Origin: Stutzerimonas stutzeri
GTDB lineage: Bacteria; Pseudomonadota; Gammaproteobacteria; Pseudomonadales; Pseudomonadaceae
DNA length: 64,000 bases
Direction: 5' to 3'
Assembly (NCBI RefSeq): GCF_019090095.1
Contig: NZ_JAGQFP010000001.1
Span: 1 to 64,000 of the forward strand
A program made the position numbers and the translations under genes. This document shows, in pieces, positions 17,804-27,561 of the stretch. Positions within the stretch are counted from its first letter, which is position 1. Every line of letters begins with the position of its first letter. A model generated the notes under the pieces. The model saw nothing but the letters and a program-made list of their open reading frames with translations, was not told the DNA's origin and ran no database searches.

Positions 17804-19327
17804 CTAGGGCACTACTGTGCGCAGATCCGGCGGCGTTTGTTGACCATGGGTGTCGATGACCAGTCGCCGATAGCGCCGATAGGCCTGTTCATAAGCCCGG
17901 ACCGATTGCGCCTGCGGCTCGACCGCTGTGCCTTCATCGACCCGCACGCAGCGCGCGCACAGCGCCGCGAGACTTGCGATGGGGTTGCTCTGTCGCGCAT
18001 GGCACCACGCCGCCTGTATTGCGCCGCCCAGCGCCGCGGCTTCGCTGTGGGTGGTGCAGACCACCGGGGTTTCCATCACGTCGGCGACGATCTGGCGCCA
18101 CAGTGGATTCTTCGCGCCGCCGCCGATCAGCTGGATGCGCTCGCTGCGGATGCCGCTTTCGCGCAGCAGGTCCAGGCCATAGCGCAGGCCGAAGGTCACG
18201 CCCTCGACGACGGCCCGGCAAAGGTTCGCGCGGGTGAGGTTTTCGGTGGTCAGGCCGTGCAGGCTGGCGCTGGCCTGGGGCAGGGCGGGAACGCGCTCGC
18301 CGTTGAGGAAAGGCAGCATGCTGATGCCCTCGCAGCCAATCGGGGCCTGCGCGACGAGTGCGTTGAATGATTCGAGATCGAGCTGCAGCAGGTCGCGGAT
18401 CGCGGCGTTGGCGTTGGTCAGGTTCATGGTGCAAATCAGCGGCAGCCAGCCGCCACTGGACGAGCAGAAGGTGGCGACTGCTGGCTGCGGGCTGATGCGC
18501 GGCGCGTCGGAATAGGCGTACAGCGTGCCGGAGGTGCCGAGGCTCATGGTGATGGCGCCGGGGCGGATGTTGCCGGTGCCGATAGCGCCCATCATGTTGT
18601 CGCCGCCGCCGCTGGATACGATGGCGTCAGGGTTCAGCCCCAATTGCTCGGCGATCTCCGGGCGCAGCCGGCCGACCGCTTTGTCCGGCTCGATCAGCTC
18701 GGGCAATGCGGCCTCCAGCCGACCGCTCGGGTCGATGTGGCGCAGGATGCCGAGGTCCCACTCACGCGTTTGTACGTTGAAATAGCCAGTGCCGGAGGCA
18801 TCGCCGTACTCGGCGCAGGCGCGCCCGGTGAGCCAATGATTCAGGTAATCGTGGGGCAGCAGGATGTGCGCGATCCGCTCGAAGCGTGCGGGGTGCTGCG
18901 CCTTCATCCACAAGAGTTTCGAGACGGTGTAGCCCGGCGCGATGACGACGCCGAGGCGCTCGAGCGAACCCTGTTCCCCGCCCAGCCAGTCAAGCAGTGC
19001 GGCGTTTTCCGTAGCCGATTCCGTGTCGCACCAGAGCTTGGCCGGGCGCAGTACCTGGCCGTCGCGGTCGAGCGTGACCAGCCCGTGTTGCTGCCCGGAC
19101 ACACCGATGCCCAGCACCTCGCGACCGTCCACTCCGGCCTCGGTCAGGGCCGCTCTCGTCGCGGTGGCGAACGCGGTCGTCCATTGCGTAACGTCTTGCT
19201 CGCGGCGGCCATTGGCGCCGCTGATGAGCGTGTGCGCCGCCGAGCCCTGGCCCAGCACGCGCCCGCTGGCGGCGTCGAGCAGCAATGCTTTGGTGCCCTG
19301 GGTGCCGCAATCGATGCCGAGGTACAT
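17804..19327 (-). CDS. xylB: Xylulokinase
   Basis: FGGY-family sugar kinase, 507 residues, phosphorylating D-xylulose to xylulose 5-phosphate. Start block MYLGIDCGTQGTKALLLDA is the phosphate-binding motif; GVSGQQHGLVTLD and the C-terminal ATP block LIGGGAKNPLWRQIVADV are typical. It lies 10 bases after mtlD, the order seen in pseudomonad mannitol/arabinitol operons (where it is called mtlY), so it handles the xylulose made from D-arabinitol. Confidence 0.93.
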   Translation of the reverse strand: MYLGIDCGTQGTKALLLDAASGRVLGQGSAAHTLISGANGRREQDVTQWTTAFATATRAALTEAGVDGREVLGIGVSGQQHGLVTLDRDGQVLRPAKLWCDTESATENAALLDWLGGEQGSLERLGVVIAPGYTVSKLLWMKAQHPARFERIAHILLPHDYLNHWLTGRACAEYGDASGTGYFNVQTREWDLGILRHIDPSGRLEAALPELIEPDKAVGRLRPEIAEQLGLNPDAIVSSGGGDNMMGAIGTGNIRPGAITMSLGTSGTLYAYSDAPRISPQPAVATFCSSSGGWLPLICTMNLTNANAAIRDLLQLDLESFNALVAQAPIGCEGISMLPFLNGERVPALPQASASLHGLTTENLTRANLCRAVVEGVTFGLRYGLDLLRESGIRSERIQLIGGGAKNPLWRQIVADVMETPVVCTTHSEAAALGGAIQAAWCHARQSNPIASLAALCARCVRVDEGTAVEPQAQSVRAYEQAYRRYRRLVIDTHGQQTPPDLRTVVP

Positions 19328-19337
19328 GGGGCCGTCC

Positions 19338-20816
19338 TCAGCGTGTCAGCAACAGATCGAGCGTGCCGCTGACGCCGAGCGTCCGCAGTCGCAGCAGGTT
19401 GCGCTCGAACGCGTCACGAAATGCCGGGGACCGGCCAATCTGCGTCCCGAAGATTTCCTCGCGCCCCAGCAGCCGCTCGGCGAGTCCTTCATCGTCCTCT
19501 ACCAGCGACTGACAGAACGCGGCGCGCGGGTCGGGGATGCTGTACGAGGTTCCGTTCTCGTCGACGCCTTTGAGGTACAGCGCCCAGGCCGCGACGACCA
19601 GTGCCGCGCGGTCCAGCTCGGCGTTATCGGCAATCAGTCGATTGATGGTGGGCACGGTGAACTTGGGGAACTTCGATGAGCCGTCCGAACAGACCCGCTC
19701 CAGCTGATCGGCGATGGCACAGTTGGAGAAACGCTCGATCAGCGTCTGCTTGTACGCGGTCAGGTCGATACCCGGGACCGGCGCCAGTTGCGGCGTGACG
19801 TCCTCGTCCATGTAGCGGCGGATGTACTCGACGAACAGCGGGTCGGCCATGGTCTCGTGCACGAAGCGATAGCCGCGCAGGAACCCGAGGTAAGTCAGCG
19901 CGAGGTGGCTGCCGTTGAGCAGCTTGATCTTCATTTCCTCGTAGGGCGCGACATCGTCGGTGAACTGCACGCCGACCTTGTCCCAGGCTGGCCGACCGGC
20001 GACGAACCTGTCCTCCAGCACCCATTGCACGAAGGGCTCGCAGACGACGGGCCAGGCATCGTCTATGCCGTGCTGCTGTTTGAGGTCCTTGCGGTGTGCG
20101 GCGCTGGTCATCGGCGTGATCCGGTCGACCATGGCGTTGGGGAAACTGACGTTCTGCTCGATCCAACCGCCCAGCTCGGCATCCACCCGTTTGGCGAAGG
20201 CCAGGGTTGCCTTGCGGGTGACGTCACCGTTGTGGGGCAGGTTATCGCAGGACATTACCGTGAAGGGCCCCGTGCCTTCGCCCCGGCGCCGGGCGAGCGC
20301 CGCGCAGATCAGGCCGAAGACGCTGATCGGCGCCCGTGGATTGGCCAGATCATGCTGGATCTGTGGCAGCGCGGCGTTGAACTCGCCGGTGCTGTCGTCC
20401 ATGCAGTAACCGCCCTCGGTGATGGTCAGCGAGACGATGCGGATGGCCGGGTCGGCGAGCCTGGCGACTACTGCTTCGGAACCGTCCTGAGTCACAAGCA
20501 GCATGTCGCGGATGCTGCCGATCACGCGGACCTCGGTGTCTGGGCGGTCGTCGAGTTCGACCAGGGTGTAGAGGTAATCCTGCGAGGCCAGCGCATCGCG
20601 CATGGAGACCTCGTCGGCGCGGGTGCCGATGCCCCAAATACCCCAATCGAGTCCTTCACCGGTGTTCATCAGCGCATCGGTGTAGGCCGCTTGATGGGCG
20701 CGATGAAACCCGCCGACCCCGATGTGTGCGATACCGGCCGTGACCGACCCGGGCGAATAGGACGGGCGAGCGATGTGCGCCGGCAGCTGCGGCAGGTTCT
20801 GTTCATTCAACTTCAT
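19338..20816 (-). CDS. mtlD: Mannitol 2-dehydrogenase (polyol dehydrogenase)
   Basis: NAD-dependent long-chain secondary alcohol dehydrogenase, 492 residues, converting mannitol to fructose and arabinitol to xylulose. N-terminal nucleotide fold GIAHIGVGGFHRAHQAAY; catalytic residues K296, N301 and H304 in KIKLLNGSHLALTYLG match the Lys/Asn/His triad of the Pseudomonas fluorescens enzyme shifted by one. Lies between the ABC importer genes and xylulokinase, in the same orientation. Confidence 0.95.
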   Translation of the reverse strand: MKLNEQNLPQLPAHIARPSYSPGSVTAGIAHIGVGGFHRAHQAAYTDALMNTGEGLDWGIWGIGTRADEVSMRDALASQDYLYTLVELDDRPDTEVRVIGSIRDMLLVTQDGSEAVVARLADPAIRIVSLTITEGGYCMDDSTGEFNAALPQIQHDLANPRAPISVFGLICAALARRRGEGTGPFTVMSCDNLPHNGDVTRKATLAFAKRVDAELGGWIEQNVSFPNAMVDRITPMTSAAHRKDLKQQHGIDDAWPVVCEPFVQWVLEDRFVAGRPAWDKVGVQFTDDVAPYEEMKIKLLNGSHLALTYLGFLRGYRFVHETMADPLFVEYIRRYMDEDVTPQLAPVPGIDLTAYKQTLIERFSNCAIADQLERVCSDGSSKFPKFTVPTINRLIADNAELDRAALVVAAWALYLKGVDENGTSYSIPDPRAAFCQSLVEDDEGLAERLLGREEIFGTQIGRSPAFRDAFERNLLRLRTLGVSGTLDLLLTR

Positions 20817-20921
20817 GTCAGGCCTCGCTGGGCGTGAAAAGGGTAAAAGCCGGCGGCGTAATCGCTGCCGTGATGGCAGCGATACGTCGGCGAGCGGGTT
20901 GTTGCTGGATCGGTCTGGCGG

Positions 20922-22022
20922 TCAGGCGACCTGTTGCAGCGGTTGGCCGACGGCCAGTCCGTTGCGATCGAACAGGTGGCAGTGCGCGGCCTCCAGGTCC
21001 AGGGTCAATGGCTCGCCATATCGCGGCGTGAAATCGCCACGGATGCGCATCGTCAGCGGCTCGCCGGTGCGGGTGATGACGTGGCAATAGGTGTCGCTGC
21101 CCAGTCGCTCGCTGACATCGGCCTTGACGGTCAGCTGGCAATTGCCTTCGCTGCCACGGTTCAGATGCTCCGGACGAATGCCCAACGTAACCGGGTCGCC
21201 CACCGCCAGCGCGCCGCCCCGTGGCAGGTACAGGCGGCAGCCGGCTTCCAGCTCGACTTCAACGCCTGCAGCGTCGGTCCGGCTGATACGACCCTTGAGG
21301 AACCCCATTTTCGGCGTGCCGAGAAAGCCGGCGACGAACAGGTTGGAGGGGTGGTGGTAGAGCTCCATGGGCGAGCCGACCTGTTCGATGCGCCCGCCAT
21401 TGAGCACTACGACCTTGTCCGCCAGGGTCATGGCTTCGACCTGATCGTGGGTGACGTAGATCATCGTGGCCTGCAGCTCCTGGTGCAGGCGCGACAGCTC
21501 CAGGCGCATCTGCACGCGCAGTGCCGCGTCGAGGTTCGACAACGGTTCGTCGAAGAGGAAGACTTTGGGGTTACGTACGATGGCGCGGCCGATGGCGACA
21601 CGCTGGCGCTGACCGCCGGAGAGCTGGCGCGGTTTGCGTTCGAGCAGCGGCTCCAGCTCAAGTGTACGGGCGGCGGCTTCGATCTTGCGGGCGACTTCCT
21701 GCTTGTCGGCACCGGCCAGGTCGAGGGCGAAGGACATGTTCTTGCGCACCGTCATGTGCGGATACAGGGCGTAGGTCTGGAACACCATGGCCAGGTCACG
21801 CTTGGCCGGGCTGAGGTCGGTGATGTCCCGGCCATCGAGCTCGATGGTGCCGCTGCTGACTTCTTCGAGCCCGGCGATCAACCGCAGCAGGGTGGACTTG
21901 CCGCAGCCGGACGGGCCGACGAAAACGACGAATTCACGGTCGCGGATGTCCAGGTCGATGCCCTTGATGATCTCGTTGCCATCGAAGCCTTTCTTCAGGT
22001 TGTGGATCTTCAGGTCTGCCAT
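20922..22022 (-). CDS. mtlK: Polyol ABC transporter ATP-binding protein MtlK
   Basis: MalK/UgpC-type ATPase of 366 residues energising mannitol/sorbitol uptake. Walker A GPSGCGKST at about 36-44, signature LSGGQRQR, Walker B VFLFDEPLSNLDA, then a C-terminal OB-fold regulatory domain (LGIRPEHL). The ATG at 22022 is used because AGAGGA lies seven bases upstream and it gives the family start MADLKIHNLKKGF; the frame remains open upstream inside mtlG without being coding. Confidence 0.95.
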   Translation of the reverse strand: MADLKIHNLKKGFDGNEIIKGIDLDIRDREFVVFVGPSGCGKSTLLRLIAGLEEVSSGTIELDGRDITDLSPAKRDLAMVFQTYALYPHMTVRKNMSFALDLAGADKQEVARKIEAAARTLELEPLLERKPRQLSGGQRQRVAIGRAIVRNPKVFLFDEPLSNLDAALRVQMRLELSRLHQELQATMIYVTHDQVEAMTLADKVVVLNGGRIEQVGSPMELYHHPSNLFVAGFLGTPKMGFLKGRISRTDAAGVEVELEAGCRLYLPRGGALAVGDPVTLGIRPEHLNRGSEGNCQLTVKADVSERLGSDTYCHVITRTGEPLTMRIRGDFTPRYGEPLTLDLEAAHCHLFDRNGLAVGQPLQQVA

Positions 22023-22034
22023 GTTCGAATCCTC

Positions 22035-22045
22035 TGTTGTTCTTG
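22035..22045 (-). promoter_or_regulatory. CA-rich motif before mtlK
   Basis: On the minus strand CAAGAACAACA abuts the AGAGGA ribosome site; fits the Hfq/Crc AANAANAA target. Confidence 0.4.
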
Positions 22046-22069
22046 TCGGTCTTGTTGATACGGCGGCGG

Positions 22070-22903
<834 letters not shown>

Positions 22904-22913
22904 CGGTCTGTCC

Positions 22914-23858
22914 TCAGTATTTTTCGGTGAGATTCTTGCCGAGCATGCGCACCAGGATGATCGCCGCGATATTGGCGATCACCACCGCGATCAACCCGCC
23001 GGCCGAAGCCATGCCGACGTCGAACTGCAGCAGCGCCTGGTTGTAGATCAGGTAGGCAAGGTTGGTCGAGGCGTAGCCGGGGCCACCGCTGGTGGTGGTA
23101 AAGATCTCGGCGAAGACCGATAGCAGGAAGATCGTTTCGATCATCACCACCACGGCGATGGGGCGCGCCAGGTGCGGCAGCGTCAGATGCCAGAAAATCG
23201 CGATCGGGCCGGCGCCATCGAGGCGGGCTGCTTCCTTCTGCTCCTGATCGAGCGACTGCATGGCGGTCATCAGGATCAGGATCGCGAAGGGCAGCCATTG
23301 CCAGGAGACGATGATCACGATCGAGGCCAGCGGATGCTGCGCCAGCCAGTCCACCGGCTGCGCGCCGAAGAACTTCCAGACCGCCGCGAGAATGCCCGAG
23401 ACCGGGTGATAGATCAGGTTCTTCCAGACCAGGGCGCTGACGGTCGGCATGATGAAGAACGGCGAAATCAGCATCACCCGGACGATGCCGCGGCCGGCGA
23501 AGTCCGCAGCTTCGAGCAACGCCGAGATCAGCACGCCCAGCACCACGCTGATCAGCAGCACGCTGCCGACCAGGATCAGGGTGTTGATCATGCCGGGCAT
23601 GAAGCCGGCGTCGGTCAGGAAGTACTCGAAGTTTTCCAAGCCGACGAAGTCGTTCTCGCCCGGATAGAGCAGGTTGTAGCGAATCGTCGAGAAGTAGACG
23701 GTCATCGCCAGCGGTACCAGCATCCACAGCAGCAGGAGCGCAACGGACGGGCTGACGAGGAACCAGCTGGGTCCGAAGCGTCGCGGCTGGCGCGTAGTGG
23801 GCTCGCTTGCCGTGTCGGTAACGGAGGCCTTGGAAGAGGCTGTCGAGAGGGTAGCCAT
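22914..23858 (-). CDS. mtlF: Polyol ABC transporter permease MtlF
   Basis: MalF-like permease of 314 residues with a cytoplasmic N-terminus and about six membrane segments. EAA loop KEAARLDGAGPIAIFWHLTLP. Ten bases separate it from mtlG. Confidence 0.93.
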   Translation of the reverse strand: MATLSTASSKASVTDTASEPTTRQPRRFGPSWFLVSPSVALLLLWMLVPLAMTVYFSTIRYNLLYPGENDFVGLENFEYFLTDAGFMPGMINTLILVGSVLLISVVLGVLISALLEAADFAGRGIVRVMLISPFFIMPTVSALVWKNLIYHPVSGILAAVWKFFGAQPVDWLAQHPLASIVIIVSWQWLPFAILILMTAMQSLDQEQKEAARLDGAGPIAIFWHLTLPHLARPIAVVVMIETIFLLSVFAEIFTTTSGGPGYASTNLAYLIYNQALLQFDVGMASAGGLIAVVIANIAAIILVRMLGKNLTEKY

Positions 23859-23933
23859 GGGCGTGCTCCGGCTGAAAGGGACCAGTGAGGGCTCAGGTGA
23901 GCCCTGTCCGGTGGACGTGCCTAGGTGGGATGC

Positions 23934-25241
23934 CTATTTGGGATAGCCGGCGCGCTTCATCTCACGCGACGTCGATTGCTGCACCGCGGTGAGCATCTGC
24001 TCGACCGGCATCTGCCCGGTCAGCGCGGCGGAGAACATCTTGCCGACCTGGGTGCCGATGGCCTGGAACTCGGGGATGGTGACCAGCTGAATCCCGACGT
24101 AGGGCACCGGCTTGGCCGACGGCGAGGCGGGGTCAGCCTGCTTCAGCGATTCGAGGGTGATCTTGGCGAACGGCGCGGCGGCCATGTACTCGTCGCTGTA
24201 GGTCGATTCGCGGGTGCCCGGCGGCACGTTGGCGACGCCGTCGGTCTTGGCGACGAGCTCGGCGTAGTCTTTAGAGGTTGCCCAGGCGGCGAAGGTCTTG
24301 GCGGCGTCCTTTTGCTGCGAGCTGGTGGGGATTGCCAGCGCCCAGGAGTAGAGCCACGCCGAACCCTTGTCGGTCGTTTCATGCGGGGCGAAGGTAAAAC
24401 CGACCTTGTCGGCGACCTTGCTCTGGGATTCGTCGGTGACGAAGGAGCCTGCCACCGTCGCATCGACCCACATCGCGCACTTGCCGCTGTTGAACAACGC
24501 CAGGTTCTCGTTGAAACCGTTGCTCGATGCGCCCGGCGGGCCGTACTTGCCAAGGGTGTCGACATAAAACTTGGCCGCTTGGGTCCATTCCGGCCCGGTG
24601 AATTCCGGCTGCCATTGCTCATCGAACCAGCGCGCCCCGAAGGCATTGGCGATGGTGGTGACCAGCGCCATGTTCTCGCCCCAGCCGGCCTTGCCGCGCA
24701 AGCAGATGCCGTACTGGTCTTCGCCCGGCTTGTGCAGCTTCTCGGCGAACTGCGCCATCTGCGTCCAGGTGGGGTGCTCGGGCATTTCCAGGCCGGCCTG
24801 CTCGAACAGGTCGGTGCGGTAGTAGGTCATCGAGCTTTCCGCGTAGAACGGCAGGGCATACAGGGTGCCGTCCACCGACAGCCCTTCGCGCACAGAGGCG
24901 AAGACATCATCGAGGTCGTAGCTGTCGGGCAGGTCGGTCATCGGCGCAAGCCAGCCCTTCGCGCCCCAGAGCGAGGCTTCGTACATGCCGATGGTGAGCA
25001 CGTCGAACTGGCCGCCCTGGGTGGCGATATCAGTGGTCAGGCGTTGGCGCAGCACGTTCTCTTCCAGCACCACCCAGTTGAGTTTGATATCCGGGTGCTG
25101 CTCTTCGAAGGTCTTGGACAGGCGCTGCATACGGATCATGTCCGCGTTATTGACCGTTGCGACGGTCAGGGTTTCGGCAGCCTGGGCCAGGCCGAACGAG
25201 GCCATGCAGGCGGTGCCGAGCAGCAGGTGTGAAATCTTCAT
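23934..25241 (-). CDS. mtlE: Polyol ABC transporter substrate-binding protein MtlE
   Basis: Periplasmic binding protein of 435 residues (MalE-like cluster), with signal peptide at 1-21 (ending GLAQAAE). Binds mannitol, sorbitol or arabinitol for MtlFGK. First gene of the mtlE-F-G-K-D-xylB run, with a 300-base leader containing a CA-rich Crc/Hfq motif. Confidence 0.92.
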   Translation of the reverse strand: MKISHLLLGTACMASFGLAQAAETLTVATVNNADMIRMQRLSKTFEEQHPDIKLNWVVLEENVLRQRLTTDIATQGGQFDVLTIGMYEASLWGAKGWLAPMTDLPDSYDLDDVFASVREGLSVDGTLYALPFYAESSMTYYRTDLFEQAGLEMPEHPTWTQMAQFAEKLHKPGEDQYGICLRGKAGWGENMALVTTIANAFGARWFDEQWQPEFTGPEWTQAAKFYVDTLGKYGPPGASSNGFNENLALFNSGKCAMWVDATVAGSFVTDESQSKVADKVGFTFAPHETTDKGSAWLYSWALAIPTSSQQKDAAKTFAAWATSKDYAELVAKTDGVANVPPGTRESTYSDEYMAAAPFAKITLESLKQADPASPSAKPVPYVGIQLVTIPEFQAIGTQVGKMFSAALTGQMPVEQMLTAVQQSTSREMKRAGYPK

Positions 25242-25542
25242 TCCTGGACTCCTCTTCCGCGGCAGAGCAGCGGAAGTCGCTTATTGTTTTTGTTGTTGCC
25301 CGCGTCGTACGGCTACGGACGTCTCGCAGGCATTACAACGCTGGCGGCAGCAAGGCGACAAAGCCCTGACTACACTTCGTTCGATACTTTTTTGCACTGC
25401 ATCTGGATGCGCACGGTGTCCGGCTTAATGCCGGTTCTGACAGGGCGGGACGCTCAAGCATGGGGTTTCTACGCGTGCTGGCGACTCCGGATGCACGGCT
25501 CGAGGGGGATAAGGGGAATAGCGGGCGGCGGCCGGAAGCGTA
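25242..25542. promoter_or_regulatory. mtlE control region
   Basis: Gene-free gap between mtlR and mtlE. On the minus strand it carries CAACAACAAAAACAATAA (25281-25298), a clear AANAANAA-type Hfq/Crc target in the mtlE leader. MtlR is expected to bind here; I could not pick out its direct repeats with confidence. Confidence 0.55.
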
Positions 25543-26448
25543 TCAGCTGGCGAGGTTCTGCTCGGTCAGTCGCTGCTGCACCAGGCGGCGGTAGCAGGAC
25601 GGTGTCATGCCCTTGAGCTGCTGGAAGCGGCGGTTGAAGTTGGACAGGTTGTTGAAACCCGATTCGAAGCAGATGTCGGTGACCGGCTTGTCTTGGTCCA
25701 GCAGCAGCTCGCAGGACTTGCTGATGCGCAGGCTGTTGACGAACTCGACGTAGCACCGCCCCGTTGCGCGTTTGAAGAAGCGCGAGAAATAGGTGGGCTT
25801 CATGCCGAGGTGGCCAGCGACCTCTTCGAGCGGCAATTCACGCATGTAGTGGTCGAAGATGTAGTTGACCGCCATGTTGGTGCGATCGGCGTGGTGCTCG
25901 TCGCTCAGTTGCGCCGCGGTCGCACCCGAGAGCAGCTGGTAGTCATCACATCGGGCCAGAAGCTCGAGCATGATCAGGAAATAGCCGAGGCGGGTGGCGC
26001 CGCGGCTGTCGGCGATTTGCTGCATCAGCTGTCTCGCCTGGGCGATGGTCTGCGGGCAACGAAACTCGATGCCATAACGTGAGCGTTCGAGCATGGGCGC
26101 GAAGCTGCGCAGTTCCGAAAAGACGTTGTGGCCCGCCTCGAAGAGTTCGTCGGTGAAGTTGACCAGCATGTCGCGCTTGGTCACTACCTCGCCGTCCTCG
26201 ACCTGGCTGATCCAGTTGTGTGGCAGGTGGGGGCCGGTCAGGAACAGGCTGTCCGGGCCGAAGTTGCCCACATAGTCGCCGACGAAGACCTTGCCGGAGC
26301 TGGCGACGATCAGGTGCAGCTCGTACTCCTTGTGGTTGTGCCAGCGCACCAGCGGGCAAGGGAAGCCGTGCTCCCGGTAGATCAGCGAGTTGCCATGATG
26401 GTCGTCCATCAGTTCATAGGATGGATCGTTGATCCTCAGCGCTTTCAT
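25543..26448 (-). CDS. mtlR: AraC-family activator MtlR of the polyol operon
   Basis: AraC/XylS regulator, 301 residues from the ATG at 26448 (an in-frame ATG 51 bases upstream is possible). An N-terminal cupin-like sensing domain (about 20-110) precedes the two helix-turn-helix motifs: LPLEEVAGHLGMKPTYFSRFFKRAT and the second ending FNNLSNFNRRFQQLKGMTPS. Directly upstream of mtlE, which it presumably activates in the presence of mannitol, sorbitol or arabinitol. Its leader contains GAACAAAAAACAAGG, another CA-rich element. Confidence 0.9.
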   Translation of the reverse strand: MKALRINDPSYELMDDHHGNSLIYREHGFPCPLVRWHNHKEYELHLIVASSGKVFVGDYVGNFGPDSLFLTGPHLPHNWISQVEDGEVVTKRDMLVNFTDELFEAGHNVFSELRSFAPMLERSRYGIEFRCPQTIAQARQLMQQIADSRGATRLGYFLIMLELLARCDDYQLLSGATAAQLSDEHHADRTNMAVNYIFDHYMRELPLEEVAGHLGMKPTYFSRFFKRATGRCYVEFVNSLRISKSCELLLDQDKPVTDICFESGFNNLSNFNRRFQQLKGMTPSCYRRLVQQRLTEQNLAS

Positions 26449-26517
26449 GCTCGGTTCCGGCGTCCTTGTTTTTTGTTCCCTTGGGTTATAGCCGTTCACG
26501 CCGTTGCGGCCAACCGC

Positions 26518-27453
26518 TCAGGCAAATTCGTATCGGTGCGGCAGGTCCGGACCTCGCCGGGAGCAGGTAATGGCCGCTGCCTTGACTGCGAAGGCCAGCA
26601 GCGCCCGCGCCTGCTCCTGCGTGAGGGTGGTCAGCGCGGCTGGCGAGTCCAGTTGATGGGCGTGCAAATGGCTGAGCAGGGCGGCCTGAAAGGAATCGCC
26701 AGCACCCACGGTATCGCACAGGGTAATGCGGTGCGCCGTTTCGTGGAGTTCACCGTGCTGCCGGCTGAACAGCTGAGCGCCGGCCGCGCCGCGTGTCAGC
26801 AACACCAGCTCGCTGCCACCGCTCAGCCAGCGCTGGGCAATGCGCTCGGGGGCCTCGCCGGGGTAGAGCAGGGCGAGATCTTCATCGCTGACCTTGATCA
26901 GGTGAGCGCGCTCGGCGAAGGCCTCGATCCGCTCACGCCAGCGCTGCACATCGGGCTCCACGTTAAGGCGGATATTCGGGTCCAGCGAAATCAGCCGGCG
27001 TCCGCTTTCGCGGCGAACCAGCTCCAGCAGCGTGTCGGCGATCGGCGTGGTGACCAGCGAATAGGAGCCCACATGGATGCCGCGAACCTCGTCGCCAAGG
27101 CTGCCAAGATGCTTGTCGTTCGGCAGCCGATCGGCGCAGCCTTCGCCGCGGAAGCTGTAGCTTGGAACGCCATCGGCGTTCAGCGCCACCATGGCCAGGG
27201 TCGTCGGTGCATCGAAGGGCACGAGATAGCGCCCCTCGACCCCTTCCTCCTTGAGCACCTGGCGCAATTGCTGCCCCATGGGATCGCTGGAAATACCGGT
27301 GAACAGTGCGCACGGCGTCCCCAGCCTGGCCAGTCCGACCGCCACATTGAAGGGTGAGCCACCGGCGATCGCCTCGAGCGTCAGACGGTTGCGAGCGCTG
27401 CCGGCGGGCGTCATGAACACGTCGAACAGGGCTTCGCCACATACCAGATACAT
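26518..27453 (-). CDS. mtlZ: Fructokinase (PfkB family) of the polyol pathway
   Basis: Ribokinase-type sugar kinase of 311 residues phosphorylating fructose released by MtlD. Blocks: GGSPFNVAVGLARLG near 31-45 and the catalytic GAGDSFQAALLSHL with the base Asp in GAGD. In P. fluorescens mtlZ is described at the end of the operon; here it lies upstream of mtlR. Confidence 0.9.
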   Translation of the reverse strand: MYLVCGEALFDVFMTPAGSARNRLTLEAIAGGSPFNVAVGLARLGTPCALFTGISSDPMGQQLRQVLKEEGVEGRYLVPFDAPTTLAMVALNADGVPSYSFRGEGCADRLPNDKHLGSLGDEVRGIHVGSYSLVTTPIADTLLELVRRESGRRLISLDPNIRLNVEPDVQRWRERIEAFAERAHLIKVSDEDLALLYPGEAPERIAQRWLSGGSELVLLTRGAAGAQLFSRQHGELHETAHRITLCDTVGAGDSFQAALLSHLHAHQLDSPAALTTLTQEQARALLAFAVKAAAITCSRRGPDLPHRYEFA

Positions 27454-27561
27454 AGGTCGTTCCCGCGCTGAATATTTCCCAGAGCTTAGTCGCGACCCGG
27501 AGTCGGGGAACAGTACGAGGCAGGCAGTCGACTGATACGATTTTGCCGATCGCGCGGCGTT

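Noticed and set aside
23925..25232. 435-codon plus-strand frame opposite mtlE
   Set aside because: Mirror of mtlE; low-complexity His/Gly/Arg-rich composition typical of antisense translation.
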